In this document: piece by piece, positions 33,340 to 39,894 of the stretch
Position numbering within the stretch: position 1 is the first letter of the stretch
How the letters are laid out: every line of letters starts with the position of its first letter
Origin: Bacillota bacterium
GTDB lineage: Bacteria > Bacillota > Clostridia > Lachnospirales > Lachnospiraceae
Assembly: GCA_023415475.1 (NCBI GenBank)
Contig: JAEZKL010000190.1
Location: forward strand, 1-39,894
DNA: 39,894 nt
Direction: 5' to 3'
Position numbers and translations under genes: made by a program
Notes under the pieces: generated by a model
The model's input: the letters and a program-made list of their open reading frames with translations, nothing else
Databases searched by the model: none
Told to the model about the DNA's origin: nothing

Positions 33340-33391
33340 TAAAGTAAATAGAAATAGGAATATTCCGTTTTTATATTGAAAGGACTATTTT

Positions 33392-34846
33392 CTAATTACT
33401 GGCTTTCAGATACGCGTCAACATTATTTTGAATATATGCCCCAGCCTCTTCTGCTTTCATATTACCGAGAAGCAGTTCTCCAATGACATTACCCATGTCT
33501 GAGGTAATAGCTCCAAAGCTGACATTATTCGTATAATCGTTTGTTGAATTATTGAATCCAACCGGGTTCTTAGCTAATGCATTATTAATTACAGTACCAT
33601 ATTTATCACCCATGGCTTCACTTACAACCTTCATGCCCTCTCTATTGTTAGGAAGCTGCATAGCATCAACCAGCCATTTTTGAATCTCTTCATCCGTTAC
33701 TAAGAATTTAATGAATTCCCATGCCCATTCTTTATTTTCACTTGACTTACTAATTGCCATATTATTGTCACCCATGAATAAGGAGGGTGATCCTTTGTAT
33801 TCACCGACTTCAATTGCAGGCATTGTCAAGTATACGAAACGATCTTCTCCATTGCAAGCCTTAATCTCATTATAATGTTTAAAAGCACCCTGATCCCATC
33901 GTATTGCTGTATCATTTTCTGCGGTGATGGATTTTACTACATTTGTACCTTCCTTTACATCCGGACTACAAAATTGTGCCAGGTCTGCAATCATCTGAAA
34001 CGCTTTTGTTGTTCCTTCCCCAGTAAAGTCCACTTTACTTTCTGCTACTGTTTTGCCATATGTAATGGTTTTTGCATCGAAAGCAGAGGCTATCATTTGA
34101 TAATTGAAAAAGCGGTTACCTACAGCGTCTGGTTCTACGATTTGAACTCCCCAGGTCTGCTTTCCTGTGACAGGATCGATTCCGGTCATTTTCTCAGCTA
34201 AAGCTACAACATCCTCCCAAGTCCAATTTTCATCCGGTAATGCTACTCCGTAGTCGTCAAAAATTTGCTTATCCAATATAGCAATCATCGGATTCATCGC
34301 ATAACTCATACCTGTAGTAGTCATAACACTAAGATCTCCGTTAACATCTGTTCTTCTTTGTGCTACACTGAATATCTTGTCCATCAGTTCCGGTTCTTTT
34401 TCAATATAAGGATCTAGCGGCTCTGCCAAGTCAGTAAGGCTCGCACCATGCATGATAATATCAACACCTCCGCTTAATGCAGCTGTCTGAATTGATGCCT
34501 GCCAATTATCCCATGGAATCGTCTCTATTTCTAAGGTTACATTCGGATATAATTCATTCCAGCGTTTTACTAATACCTCATATCCCGGTAATTCAATTCC
34601 ACTTACTAAGTCAATAGAACCTGTTTCTGTGAGTTCCGTAAGTAATCCCGGGCCAAATAACTTCAATGTAACTGGTGTATCCGATTTGGCAGGTGTATCC
34701 TTTGATGCTTCTGTTTGTGTCGAAGATTGGGTATCTTCCTTTTTAACTGTTTCTTCACTTTCCTTCGTTGAAGAACATCCATACAATAAAGTAACAGCCA
34801 TGCTAAGTACTAAAACTAACGATAATAATTTTCTTGAAATTTTCAC
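33392..34846 (-). CDS. Extracellular sugar-binding lipoprotein (family 1)
   Basis: 484 aa. The signal peptide ends in the lipobox LLYGC (Cys24), followed by a Ser/Thr/Lys/Glu-rich linker to about residue 60. The mature part has the family 1 solute-binding fold (VLVKRWNELYPNVTLEIETIPW near 95, MSYAMNPMIAILDKQIFDDYG near 185, AISKSSENKEWAWEFIKFLVTDEE near 385). It delivers an oligosaccharide or sugar acid to the two permeases downstream. A TATAAT-like -10 lies at 34907-34912 without a clear -35. The 223-bp gap to the GH10 gene is AT-rich and otherwise featureless. Confidence 0.93.
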   Translation of the reverse strand: MKISRKLLSLVLVLSMAVTLLYGCSSTKESEETVKKEDTQSSTQTEASKDTPAKSDTPVTLKLFGPGLLTELTETGSIDLVSGIELPGYEVLVKRWNELYPNVTLEIETIPWDNWQASIQTAALSGGVDIIMHGASLTDLAEPLDPYIEKEPELMDKIFSVAQRRTDVNGDLSVMTTTGMSYAMNPMIAILDKQIFDDYGVALPDENWTWEDVVALAEKMTGIDPVTGKQTWGVQIVEPDAVGNRFFNYQMIASAFDAKTITYGKTVAESKVDFTGEGTTKAFQMIADLAQFCSPDVKEGTNVVKSITAENDTAIRWDQGAFKHYNEIKACNGEDRFVYLTMPAIEVGEYKGSPSLFMGDNNMAISKSSENKEWAWEFIKFLVTDEEIQKWLVDAMQLPNNREGMKVVSEAMGDKYGTVINNALAKNPVGFNNSTNDYTNNVSFGAITSDMGNVIGELLLGNMKAEEAGAYIQNNVDAYLKASN

Positions 34847-35069
34847 AATTATCCTCCCTGTTTTGATTTAATAGAATATCAAGTACTTTTTCTAACCTAC
34901 GATGTAATTATACTATTTGCATAAATTCAATTCTTCAAATATCTTATTAATCATGCAACATATATTAATATCAAAATCTATAGCTTATTTTGTATATCAC
35001 TATTTCTTAAATATCAGACTCATTTACATGATGTTTTGTTGGTATTCAACAAGCACTGCTCATTGACTT

Positions 35070-36377
35070 TTAAACATTTAATACAAATTCTCTATTCCCT
35101 TCTTTACTCAAATGGATTTTATGGCTCGTTTTCCGGCCATCGATAAGAACCTCTATCTCATATTCTCCAAAAAAGCCATCAAATAAAATTTCATTTTGAT
35201 CAAAGTCTAATTCCGTATGCCACTCCTTGTGTATCAGACGATCTAAAACATGATATACGGGTTTTTTACTCATATCATAATTTAGTAGTCCACCACCGTA
35301 ATAATTTTCTCCTTCTGCGCTTCCCAAGGGTGCGTATGCTGCAGTACCATCTACAAAGTTCCACCAAACAATCGATTCCATACTCGGATGACTAAACCAA
35401 ATTCTATATAACCATTCTGTCAATTGAGCCTGAACTTCTTTATTCTCATCTGTAAGCCCGTAAGCCGGAACTGTAACCTCGGAAATATGCAACGGCCGAT
35501 GAAATCTGCCGTAAGTATCCATTACGTCGAATAAGCAAGTAGGATTAAGTAATATCTTAGCCTCTTTTTCTAACACCTCCGGTGTTCTAAAGAGATGGTA
35601 CTGTAGTCCAATCGCATCAATCTTGGAACCCTTCATCAGCATATTTTCAATCTGCATGTAATAAGCGCTCAGTTCCCATAGGAAATGAGATTGCCAGGAA
35701 TACTCTGTCGTTTCATTGATAAACAGACGGTTTCCGGGAAAATATCGGTCTGCCAAATCAAATACACGGCTAACATAGTCATGAGGAAGTCGATTATCTT
35801 TCTGGTGTGAGGGCCTTGATAAGGATTCATTTACAACATCCCAATCACGGATTCGATCTTTAAACACCTGAGATATCTCACGTAATCGACGTTCCACCCG
35901 GAAGAAAGCCTCATCCTTATCATTCACAAGCCATTCCGGTAAAAAATGGTGCCAAAATAACGGATGGCCTTTCACTGCGATATTATTCTCCTCACAGTAT
36001 TTTAAAATCTTTTCAGGAGCCGGTCGTCGGTAAACATCTACCGGATTCTCCCCAAATCTTGGTTCTCCATCTGCCAGTTCAAAATCCGACCAATAAAATG
36101 GTACGATGGCATAATTAAAGAGTTTTTTAAATTCCTCACGATATGCTTTATCATGTTCTTCATCCGGAAATTGATCAAGCATAAATATATTACATCCAAA
36201 CTTAAAATCATGTGTTTTCTGATTTACATGTACCTTAACATTTTCTACCAACTCTCCGTTGCTGTTAACTACCTTGATTTTAGCAAAGGCCTTACGATAT
36301 CTTTGAATATCGCTCTCTATTCTTTTCTCACTCTGCACTCGTTGCTCTTCAAAAAATCTTAATAATGAATGACTCAT
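35070..36377 (-). CDS. Glycoside hydrolase family 10-like enzyme, cytoplasmic
   Basis: 435 aa from ATG 36377, where GGAGCGAGTAAT precedes it; a frame to 36422 would overlap the SDR gene. There is no signal peptide. A short beta-rich N-terminal part (IKVVNSNGELVENVKVHV) precedes a GH10 barrel: GHPLFWHHFLPEWL near 150, acid/base Glu in WDVVNESLS near 203, nucleophile Glu in HISEVTVP near 315, WWNFVDG near 365. Variations from standard xylanases (HISEV instead of ITELD) mean it may act on xylo-oligosaccharides or related aldouronic acids brought in by the ABC importer. The C-terminal ~60 residues form a beta-rich tail. It is part of the minus-strand sugar cluster. Confidence 0.85.
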   Translation of the reverse strand: MSHSLLRFFEEQRVQSEKRIESDIQRYRKAFAKIKVVNSNGELVENVKVHVNQKTHDFKFGCNIFMLDQFPDEEHDKAYREEFKKLFNYAIVPFYWSDFELADGEPRFGENPVDVYRRPAPEKILKYCEENNIAVKGHPLFWHHFLPEWLVNDKDEAFFRVERRLREISQVFKDRIRDWDVVNESLSRPSHQKDNRLPHDYVSRVFDLADRYFPGNRLFINETTEYSWQSHFLWELSAYYMQIENMLMKGSKIDAIGLQYHLFRTPEVLEKEAKILLNPTCLFDVMDTYGRFHRPLHISEVTVPAYGLTDENKEVQAQLTEWLYRIWFSHPSMESIVWWNFVDGTAAYAPLGSAEGENYYGGGLLNYDMSKKPVYHVLDRLIHKEWHTELDFDQNEILFDGFFGEYEIEVLIDGRKTSHKIHLSKEGNREFVLNV

Positions 36378-36396
36378 ATTACTCGCTCCTTTCGCA

Positions 36397-37140
36397 TTAT
36401 AAACATTTTCCACCGTCAACATAGATACTCTGGCCCGTTATATATCTTCCTTCCTCTGAACAAAGCAACGATACAATTCCGGCGCAGTCGTCGGCTTCAC
36501 CATAAAAGCCCACCGGAATAGAACTTATTACTTTCTTCGCATACTCTTCATCTGCTAAAGCATCCCTGTTTCGGTCGGTATAAATGACTCCGGGTGCAAC
36601 ATTGTTCACTGTGATTCCATCCTTCGCCAACTGAACCGCCAGAGATTTCGCCATGTTTGTTTGAGCCGCCTTCGATGCAGAATAGACCAACATATCCGGA
36701 TGTGGTTTTTCTTCCTGCACACTTCCGATTGTTACAATCCTTCCCCACCTATTCCTGCGCATAGATGGTACAGCCTGTTGAATAAGCAGTATGCTTGCCA
36801 ATAAATTGCAATTGATCTGACTGTAAAATTCCTCGATCGAAATATTTTCCCATTGCTTTTTATATTGAACCGATGCATTCAACACCAGAATATCCACATC
36901 GCCAATTTCTTCGATCAATCCTTCCACATTCTCGGGTTTACATAAATCTGCCTGGATGATCGAGCAGGATCTGCCCAGTGCTTCAATCTGCTCCTTCACT
37001 TCTTCTGCATTACTTTTATTTCCTACATAATGCACAATGATATCCGCTCCATTTTTCGCTAAATCAATTGCGATTGCTCTTCCAATACCGCGGCTGGAGC
37101 CTGTAATAAGAGCTTTTTTTCCGTTTAGTTTATGCTGCAT
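36397..37140 (-). CDS. SDR family oxidoreductase (sugar dehydrogenase candidate)
   Basis: 247 aa classical SDR. Cofactor motif TGSSRGIG lies near 14, LNAS in place of NNAG near 88, catalytic Ser in IGSVQEE near 138, and YSASKAA (YxxxK) near 152. The C-terminus ITGQSIYVDGG is typical. Its start overlaps the metallo-beta-lactamase gene by 16 bp and GGAGGTCATGAAGC precedes ATG 37140. With the lactonase-like, dehydratase and RraA-like neighbours it may oxidise a sugar to its lactone. General similarity to FabG-type reductases cannot settle the substrate. Confidence 0.85.
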   Translation of the reverse strand: MQHKLNGKKALITGSSRGIGRAIAIDLAKNGADIIVHYVGNKSNAEEVKEQIEALGRSCSIIQADLCKPENVEGLIEEIGDVDILVLNASVQYKKQWENISIEEFYSQINCNLLASILLIQQAVPSMRRNRWGRIVTIGSVQEEKPHPDMLVYSASKAAQTNMAKSLAVQLAKDGITVNNVAPGVIYTDRNRDALADEEYAKKVISSIPVGFYGEADDCAGIVSLLCSEEGRYITGQSIYVDGGKCL

Positions 37141-37835
37141 GCTTCATGACCTCCTAGTAAATCCGAGATATCATATTCTTTATTGAACTCCATGATAAAG
37201 CCATTATCAATCTGAGATGTATACTTGAATGGATCTTCTGTATTACTTGCGAACATACCGTAGTGGTTTGGTATTCCTACCTGCGGATTTATAATCTTTG
37301 TTAGCCTGACAGCTTCATCCACATTCATGTTTCCAAGCTTTCCATTAATACAAACGAACATAATCGTGATACCCAGCTCTTTCAACTCTTCCAGTTTTTC
37401 ATGATACAAGGTATCGCCGGAGAAATAAAGCTTTTTTGAATCAAATTCCACAATAATTCCAATGGCGTCCACTGAATGATCTGCGAAGACCGCTGTTATT
37501 TGAAAATTACCGGCAGATATATGTTCTCCCACATCTATCGTTGTGATCTTCTTACATCCAAGCTTTCTCAACCATTTCTCGCACGATGAAGGAGCAAGTA
37601 AATGAATAGCGTCATGCTTCATTTTCTCAATTGACTCCGTTTCAATGTGGTCAAGATGGTCGTGGGTGCAGATCACATAATCAGCATCGATATCCTCCGG
37701 CTGTATCGGAGCCTCCACCATCCTCGGACGGCCTGCAACTTTATTCACAACATCCGATAAATAGGGATCAATTATAATTTGTGTCGTATCATCCTCTAAA
37801 ATATATCCACTTTGTCCAATCCAACGTAGCTTCAT
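37125..37835 (-). CDS. Metallo-beta-lactamase fold hydrolase (UlaG-like, lactonase candidate)
   Basis: 236 aa. It opens with MKLRWIGQSGYILEDD as UlaG-type proteins do. Metal motif CTHDHLDH lies near 56-63, ADHSVDAIG near 118, the GDT of YFSGDTLYH near 142, and the last metal His in IPNHYGMF near 190. UlaG is L-ascorbate-6-phosphate lactonase; here a sugar-lactone hydrolase role is inferred from neighbours. AGGAGGATGGG precedes ATG 37835, 9 bp after the RraA-like gene. Confidence 0.85.
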   Translation of the reverse strand: MKLRWIGQSGYILEDDTTQIIIDPYLSDVVNKVAGRPRMVEAPIQPEDIDADYVICTHDHLDHIETESIEKMKHDAIHLLAPSSCEKWLRKLGCKKITTIDVGEHISAGNFQITAVFADHSVDAIGIIVEFDSKKLYFSGDTLYHEKLEELKELGITIMFVCINGKLGNMNVDEAVRLTKIINPQVGIPNHYGMFASNTEDPFKYTSQIDNGFIMEFNKEYDISDLLGGHEACSIN

Positions 37836-37844
37836 CCCATCCTC

Positions 37845-38747
37845 CTACAGCGCTGTCTGTGTATCATTCGGATCACCATTTTTAGCCAAGTCATATTCCT
37901 TAGACCAATCAAGCTCACGATAATCCTTACCACGTTCATCCTTCTGTATAAATTCCATTAGCATATCCAGCATTTCAACTGTCCATGTATTTCGGTCTAT
38001 TTGAGCAGTAGTAAATTTGTTCTGCCCAATCATCTCAAAGCCGAAATCATCCTTGATGTGAGTCTTAGCCGCACCTTCCACAACCTCAGCCACCAAGTGA
38101 CTTGGGATGAATAAAACACCGCCTCCCGCTCCAAATACGATATCTCCGGGAAGACAGATCGCATTGCCTATTCTGGTCGGTGTGTTAAAGCCGGTCATGA
38201 CAAAATCCCGGATTGGTGTGGGATCAATGCCTCGATAATATACTTGAACATCCGGTACCTGCTTCATCTGTTCAACATCCCGAACACCTCCCCAGATGAC
38301 ACCGCCACCTGTCTTTGTCTTATTCTTAATTGCAGTGGTAAGATTTCCTCCAAGAAAAGTCCCCTTATAAATTTTATCATACATATCTGCAACAACAACA
38401 TCGCCCTCAACCAGACTATCAATCACCCACTGATTATAATTACCTTTTCTTCCTTCGTCTGCACCAATTTGGAACATCGTCTCATGCAAATCAGGTCGAG
38501 TAGGACAAAATGTACAGGTCACTGCCCTGCCGATGAGCTTTCTGCCATCATCATGCAAGGTACTTAATCTCCCCTCAAACTGGCTTTCATAACCCTTGAC
38601 AAAGATAGGCTTCCATACTTCTTCCAGTGTCATTTTTCTTAGCTCAGTAAAGTACTTCGGGTCAACATAAGGTCTACCATCCGGTAAACGGTCACCCTTC
38701 CACTGAGGGGTCATTGCAATGATATCTTCTTTGCTATTGAAATGCAT
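37845..38747 (-). CDS. RraA-like protein (HMG aldolase/oxaloacetate decarboxylase superfamily)
   Basis: 300 aa, longer than the ~160-230 aa usual for the family because of an N-terminal extension of about 60 residues and a C-terminal tail. Family marks: GNLTTAIKNKTKTGGGVIWG and the metal/substrate pair RD in GGVRDVEQ near 180, then PGDIVFGAGGGVLFIP near 225, where the usual acidic ADDDG-like stretch is replaced by Gly. The family includes class II pyruvate aldolases and RNase E inhibitors. In a sugar-acid operon a 2-keto-3-deoxy acid aldolase role is attractive but unproven. GAAGGGTATAGA precedes ATG 38747. Confidence 0.82.
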   Translation of the reverse strand: MHFNSKEDIIAMTPQWKGDRLPDGRPYVDPKYFTELRKMTLEEVWKPIFVKGYESQFEGRLSTLHDDGRKLIGRAVTCTFCPTRPDLHETMFQIGADEGRKGNYNQWVIDSLVEGDVVVADMYDKIYKGTFLGGNLTTAIKNKTKTGGGVIWGGVRDVEQMKQVPDVQVYYRGIDPTPIRDFVMTGFNTPTRIGNAICLPGDIVFGAGGGVLFIPSHLVAEVVEGAAKTHIKDDFGFEMIGQNKFTTAQIDRNTWTVEMLDMLMEFIQKDERGKDYRELDWSKEYDLAKNGDPNDTQTAL

Positions 38748-38798
38748 TCTATACCCTTCTCTCTATAAGTTTATTTTGTAGTTCAAGAATTTTTATTT

Positions 38799-39894
38799 TT
38801 AACTCCAGATTCTGTCATTTGAGAATTCTTTATCCCACTGTGTCGTTGCTTCCCACATACCAGGTATTTGAGGGTTAATGTGATCTCTTATCACTTCTTC
38901 ATTTAAAGCATCAATTCCCAGTCCTGGTTTATCCGGCACTGTGATATATCCGTTTTGAATAATCGGCTGCTGCAAGCCCTTCACCATATCACTCCACCAT
39001 GGAACATCAATTGAGTGGAATTCCATTGCAAGGACATTATGCATTGCAGCGCATACGTGAGCTGCTGCCATGCAGGCGATTGGGCTTTCTGCCATATGTA
39101 CTGCTACTGCAACCCCATTTTCATCTGCAATATCTGCAATCTTTTTCAATTCAAGAGCTCCACCGCAAGTCAAAATGTCAGGATGAATGACAGATACTGC
39201 TCCGGCCTTTATCATTTTGGCAAAGCCTTCCTTCAGGTAGATATCTTCCCCTGTACATACCGGGATAGTAGTAGAATTTTTAAGTCTTATATACTGATCC
39301 GTATACATCCATGGAATCATATCCTCTACCCATGCAATATTATATGGTTCCATTCTACGGGCAAATTTGATACAATCTTCAACGCAGACATGTCCAAAAT
39401 GATCCACCGCAAGGGGTACCTCATAGCCGATGACCGATCTGACATCTCTTATGTACTGTTCCAGATAATCAAGTCCCTTTTCGGTAAGATGAATTCCGGT
39501 AAACGGATGTGCTGTATTTACGATATCGTAACTCTTTTTATGCTTCACCATCTCCGGTGTTACAGAACCACCCTGAACATTCAAAATATGGCTGGAGTAC
39601 TTCTTCATATCCTCAATAAACCCAAGCGGGGCATTCAGAGTTCCCGGTTCCTCAAGTAATAAGCCAATTCCCAGGTCCATCTTTAAGAATGTAAATCCCA
39701 TGTCCAAACGCTTTTTCAGCGCATATCCCATATCCTTCCCAGTATGCTTTCCATCAACATCGGTATCACAATACACTCGAATTTTGTCACGGAACTTACC
39801 GCCCAGCATCTGATAAAGAGGAACTCCATAAGCTTTACCGGCTAAATCCCAGAGTGCAATCTCAATTCCTGAGACACCTCCACCCTGTCTGGAG
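38799..39894 (-). CDS. Enolase-superfamily sugar-acid dehydratase (mandelate racemase group), N-terminus beyond window
   Basis: About 364 codons visible; the frame stays open to the right edge, where it reads GGVSGIEIALWDLAGKAYG, the conserved linker into the catalytic barrel, so the start lies outside the window. ATG 39809 is internal. Seen in order: FLKMDLG (catalytic Lys strand), AVDHFGH and WVEDMIP and CTGEDIY (three metal-binding acids), and VHMAESP with the C-terminal catalytic His. Such enzymes dehydrate aldonic acids to 2-keto-3-deoxy acids; the exact sugar is not identifiable. It is the most upstream visible gene of the cluster. Confidence 0.9.
   Translation of the reverse strand, partial: SRQGGGVSGIEIALWDLAGKAYGVPLYQMLGGKFRDKIRVYCDTDVDGKHTGKDMGYALKKRLDMGFTFLKMDLGIGLLLEEPGTLNAPLGFIEDMKKYSSHILNVQGGSVTPEMVKHKKSYDIVNTAHPFTGIHLTEKGLDYLEQYIRDVRSVIGYEVPLAVDHFGHVCVEDCIKFARRMEPYNIAWVEDMIPWMYTDQYIRLKNSTTIPVCTGEDIYLKEGFAKMIKAGAVSVIHPDILTCGGALELKKIADIADENGVAVAVHMAESPIACMAAAHVCAAMHNVLAMEFHSIDVPWWSDMVKGLQQPIIQNGYITVPDKPGLGIDALNEEVIRDHINPQIPGMWEATTQWDKEFSNDRIWS

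Noticed and set aside
39015..39659. 214-codon plus-strand open frame opposite the dehydratase
   Set aside because: Antisense shadow with unusual Cys/His/Ile content; the minus-strand frame matches the enolase superfamily.
1..39894. tRNA, rRNA, CRISPR array, transposase or prophage genes
   Set aside because: None could be recognised on either strand; the only repeat-type elements are the intergenic palindromic ones listed.

Overview
The window looks like a chromosomal segment of a low-GC anaerobic Firmicute, most likely a Lachnospiraceae-type Clostridia. The signs are class 2 (Firmicutes-type) GalT, GGAGG-type ribosome sites, TTGACA/TATAAT-type promoters, a B. subtilis-like LexA box, and a mix of carbohydrate ABC transport, GH10 and kdu genes with a flavin-based electron-transfer locus. 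The genus is not determined. I see no tRNA, rRNA, prophage, transposase or CRISPR array.

Layout. (1) 1-3293: uvrB-uvrA repair operon on the minus strand (uvrA cut by the window edge), behind a promoter with a LexA-like box. (2) 3608-6958: small housekeeping genes: a YaiI/YqxD-type protein, an RNA 2',3'-cyclic phosphodiesterase, a plus-strand trio (ComEC-like metallo-beta-lactamase, DUF3006, GAF-type methionine sulfoxide reductase) and a shikimate kinase. (3) 7269-12395: the Leloir genes galK-galE-galT with an unusual ArsR-type regulator upstream; a terminator-like hairpin and a mobile-looking repeat lie between galE and galT. (4) 12468-12932: an Lrp/AsnC regulator. (5) 13087-20027: the most interesting region, a compact flavin-based extracellular electron transfer (EET) locus: ndh2, polyprenyl synthase, UbiA prenyltransferase, a PplA-like duplicated lipoprotein and an ApbE flavinyltransferase. 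(6) 20257-24147: a second UvrA-type ATPase and a nucleotidyltransferase-fold protein. (7) 24436-28324: kduI-kduD for unsaturated uronate catabolism between two AraC regulators. (8) 28330-31362: two divergent MATE transporters. (9) 31502-39894: a long minus-strand sugar-acid cluster: enolase-superfamily dehydratase (cut by the window edge), RraA-like protein, metallo-beta-lactamase lactonase candidate, SDR dehydrogenase, intracellular GH10 enzyme, and a three-gene sugar ABC importer.

How the EET locus would work. Ndh2 oxidises NADH and passes electrons to a demethylmenaquinone-type quinone made with the prenyl synthase and UbiA enzyme. ApbE attaches FMN to extracytoplasmic proteins. The Ndh2 here has a ~100-residue Ala-rich loop, predicted to face outside, that contains three copies of the ApbE acceptor motif (DAVSSAT, DAASGAT, DAVSGAT). 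This suggests the dehydrogenase itself carries covalent flavins. A near-perfect Rex (NADH/NAD+ sensor) operator lies in its leader. EetA/EetB-like genes are not in the window.

A second theme is a dispersed intergenic repeat family (about 60-100 bp, two hairpin modules) with clear copies at 8886-8985, 12977-13041 and 29913-29975 and a partial one near 14524. The 29913 copy lies in frame inside the 5' end of a MATE gene.
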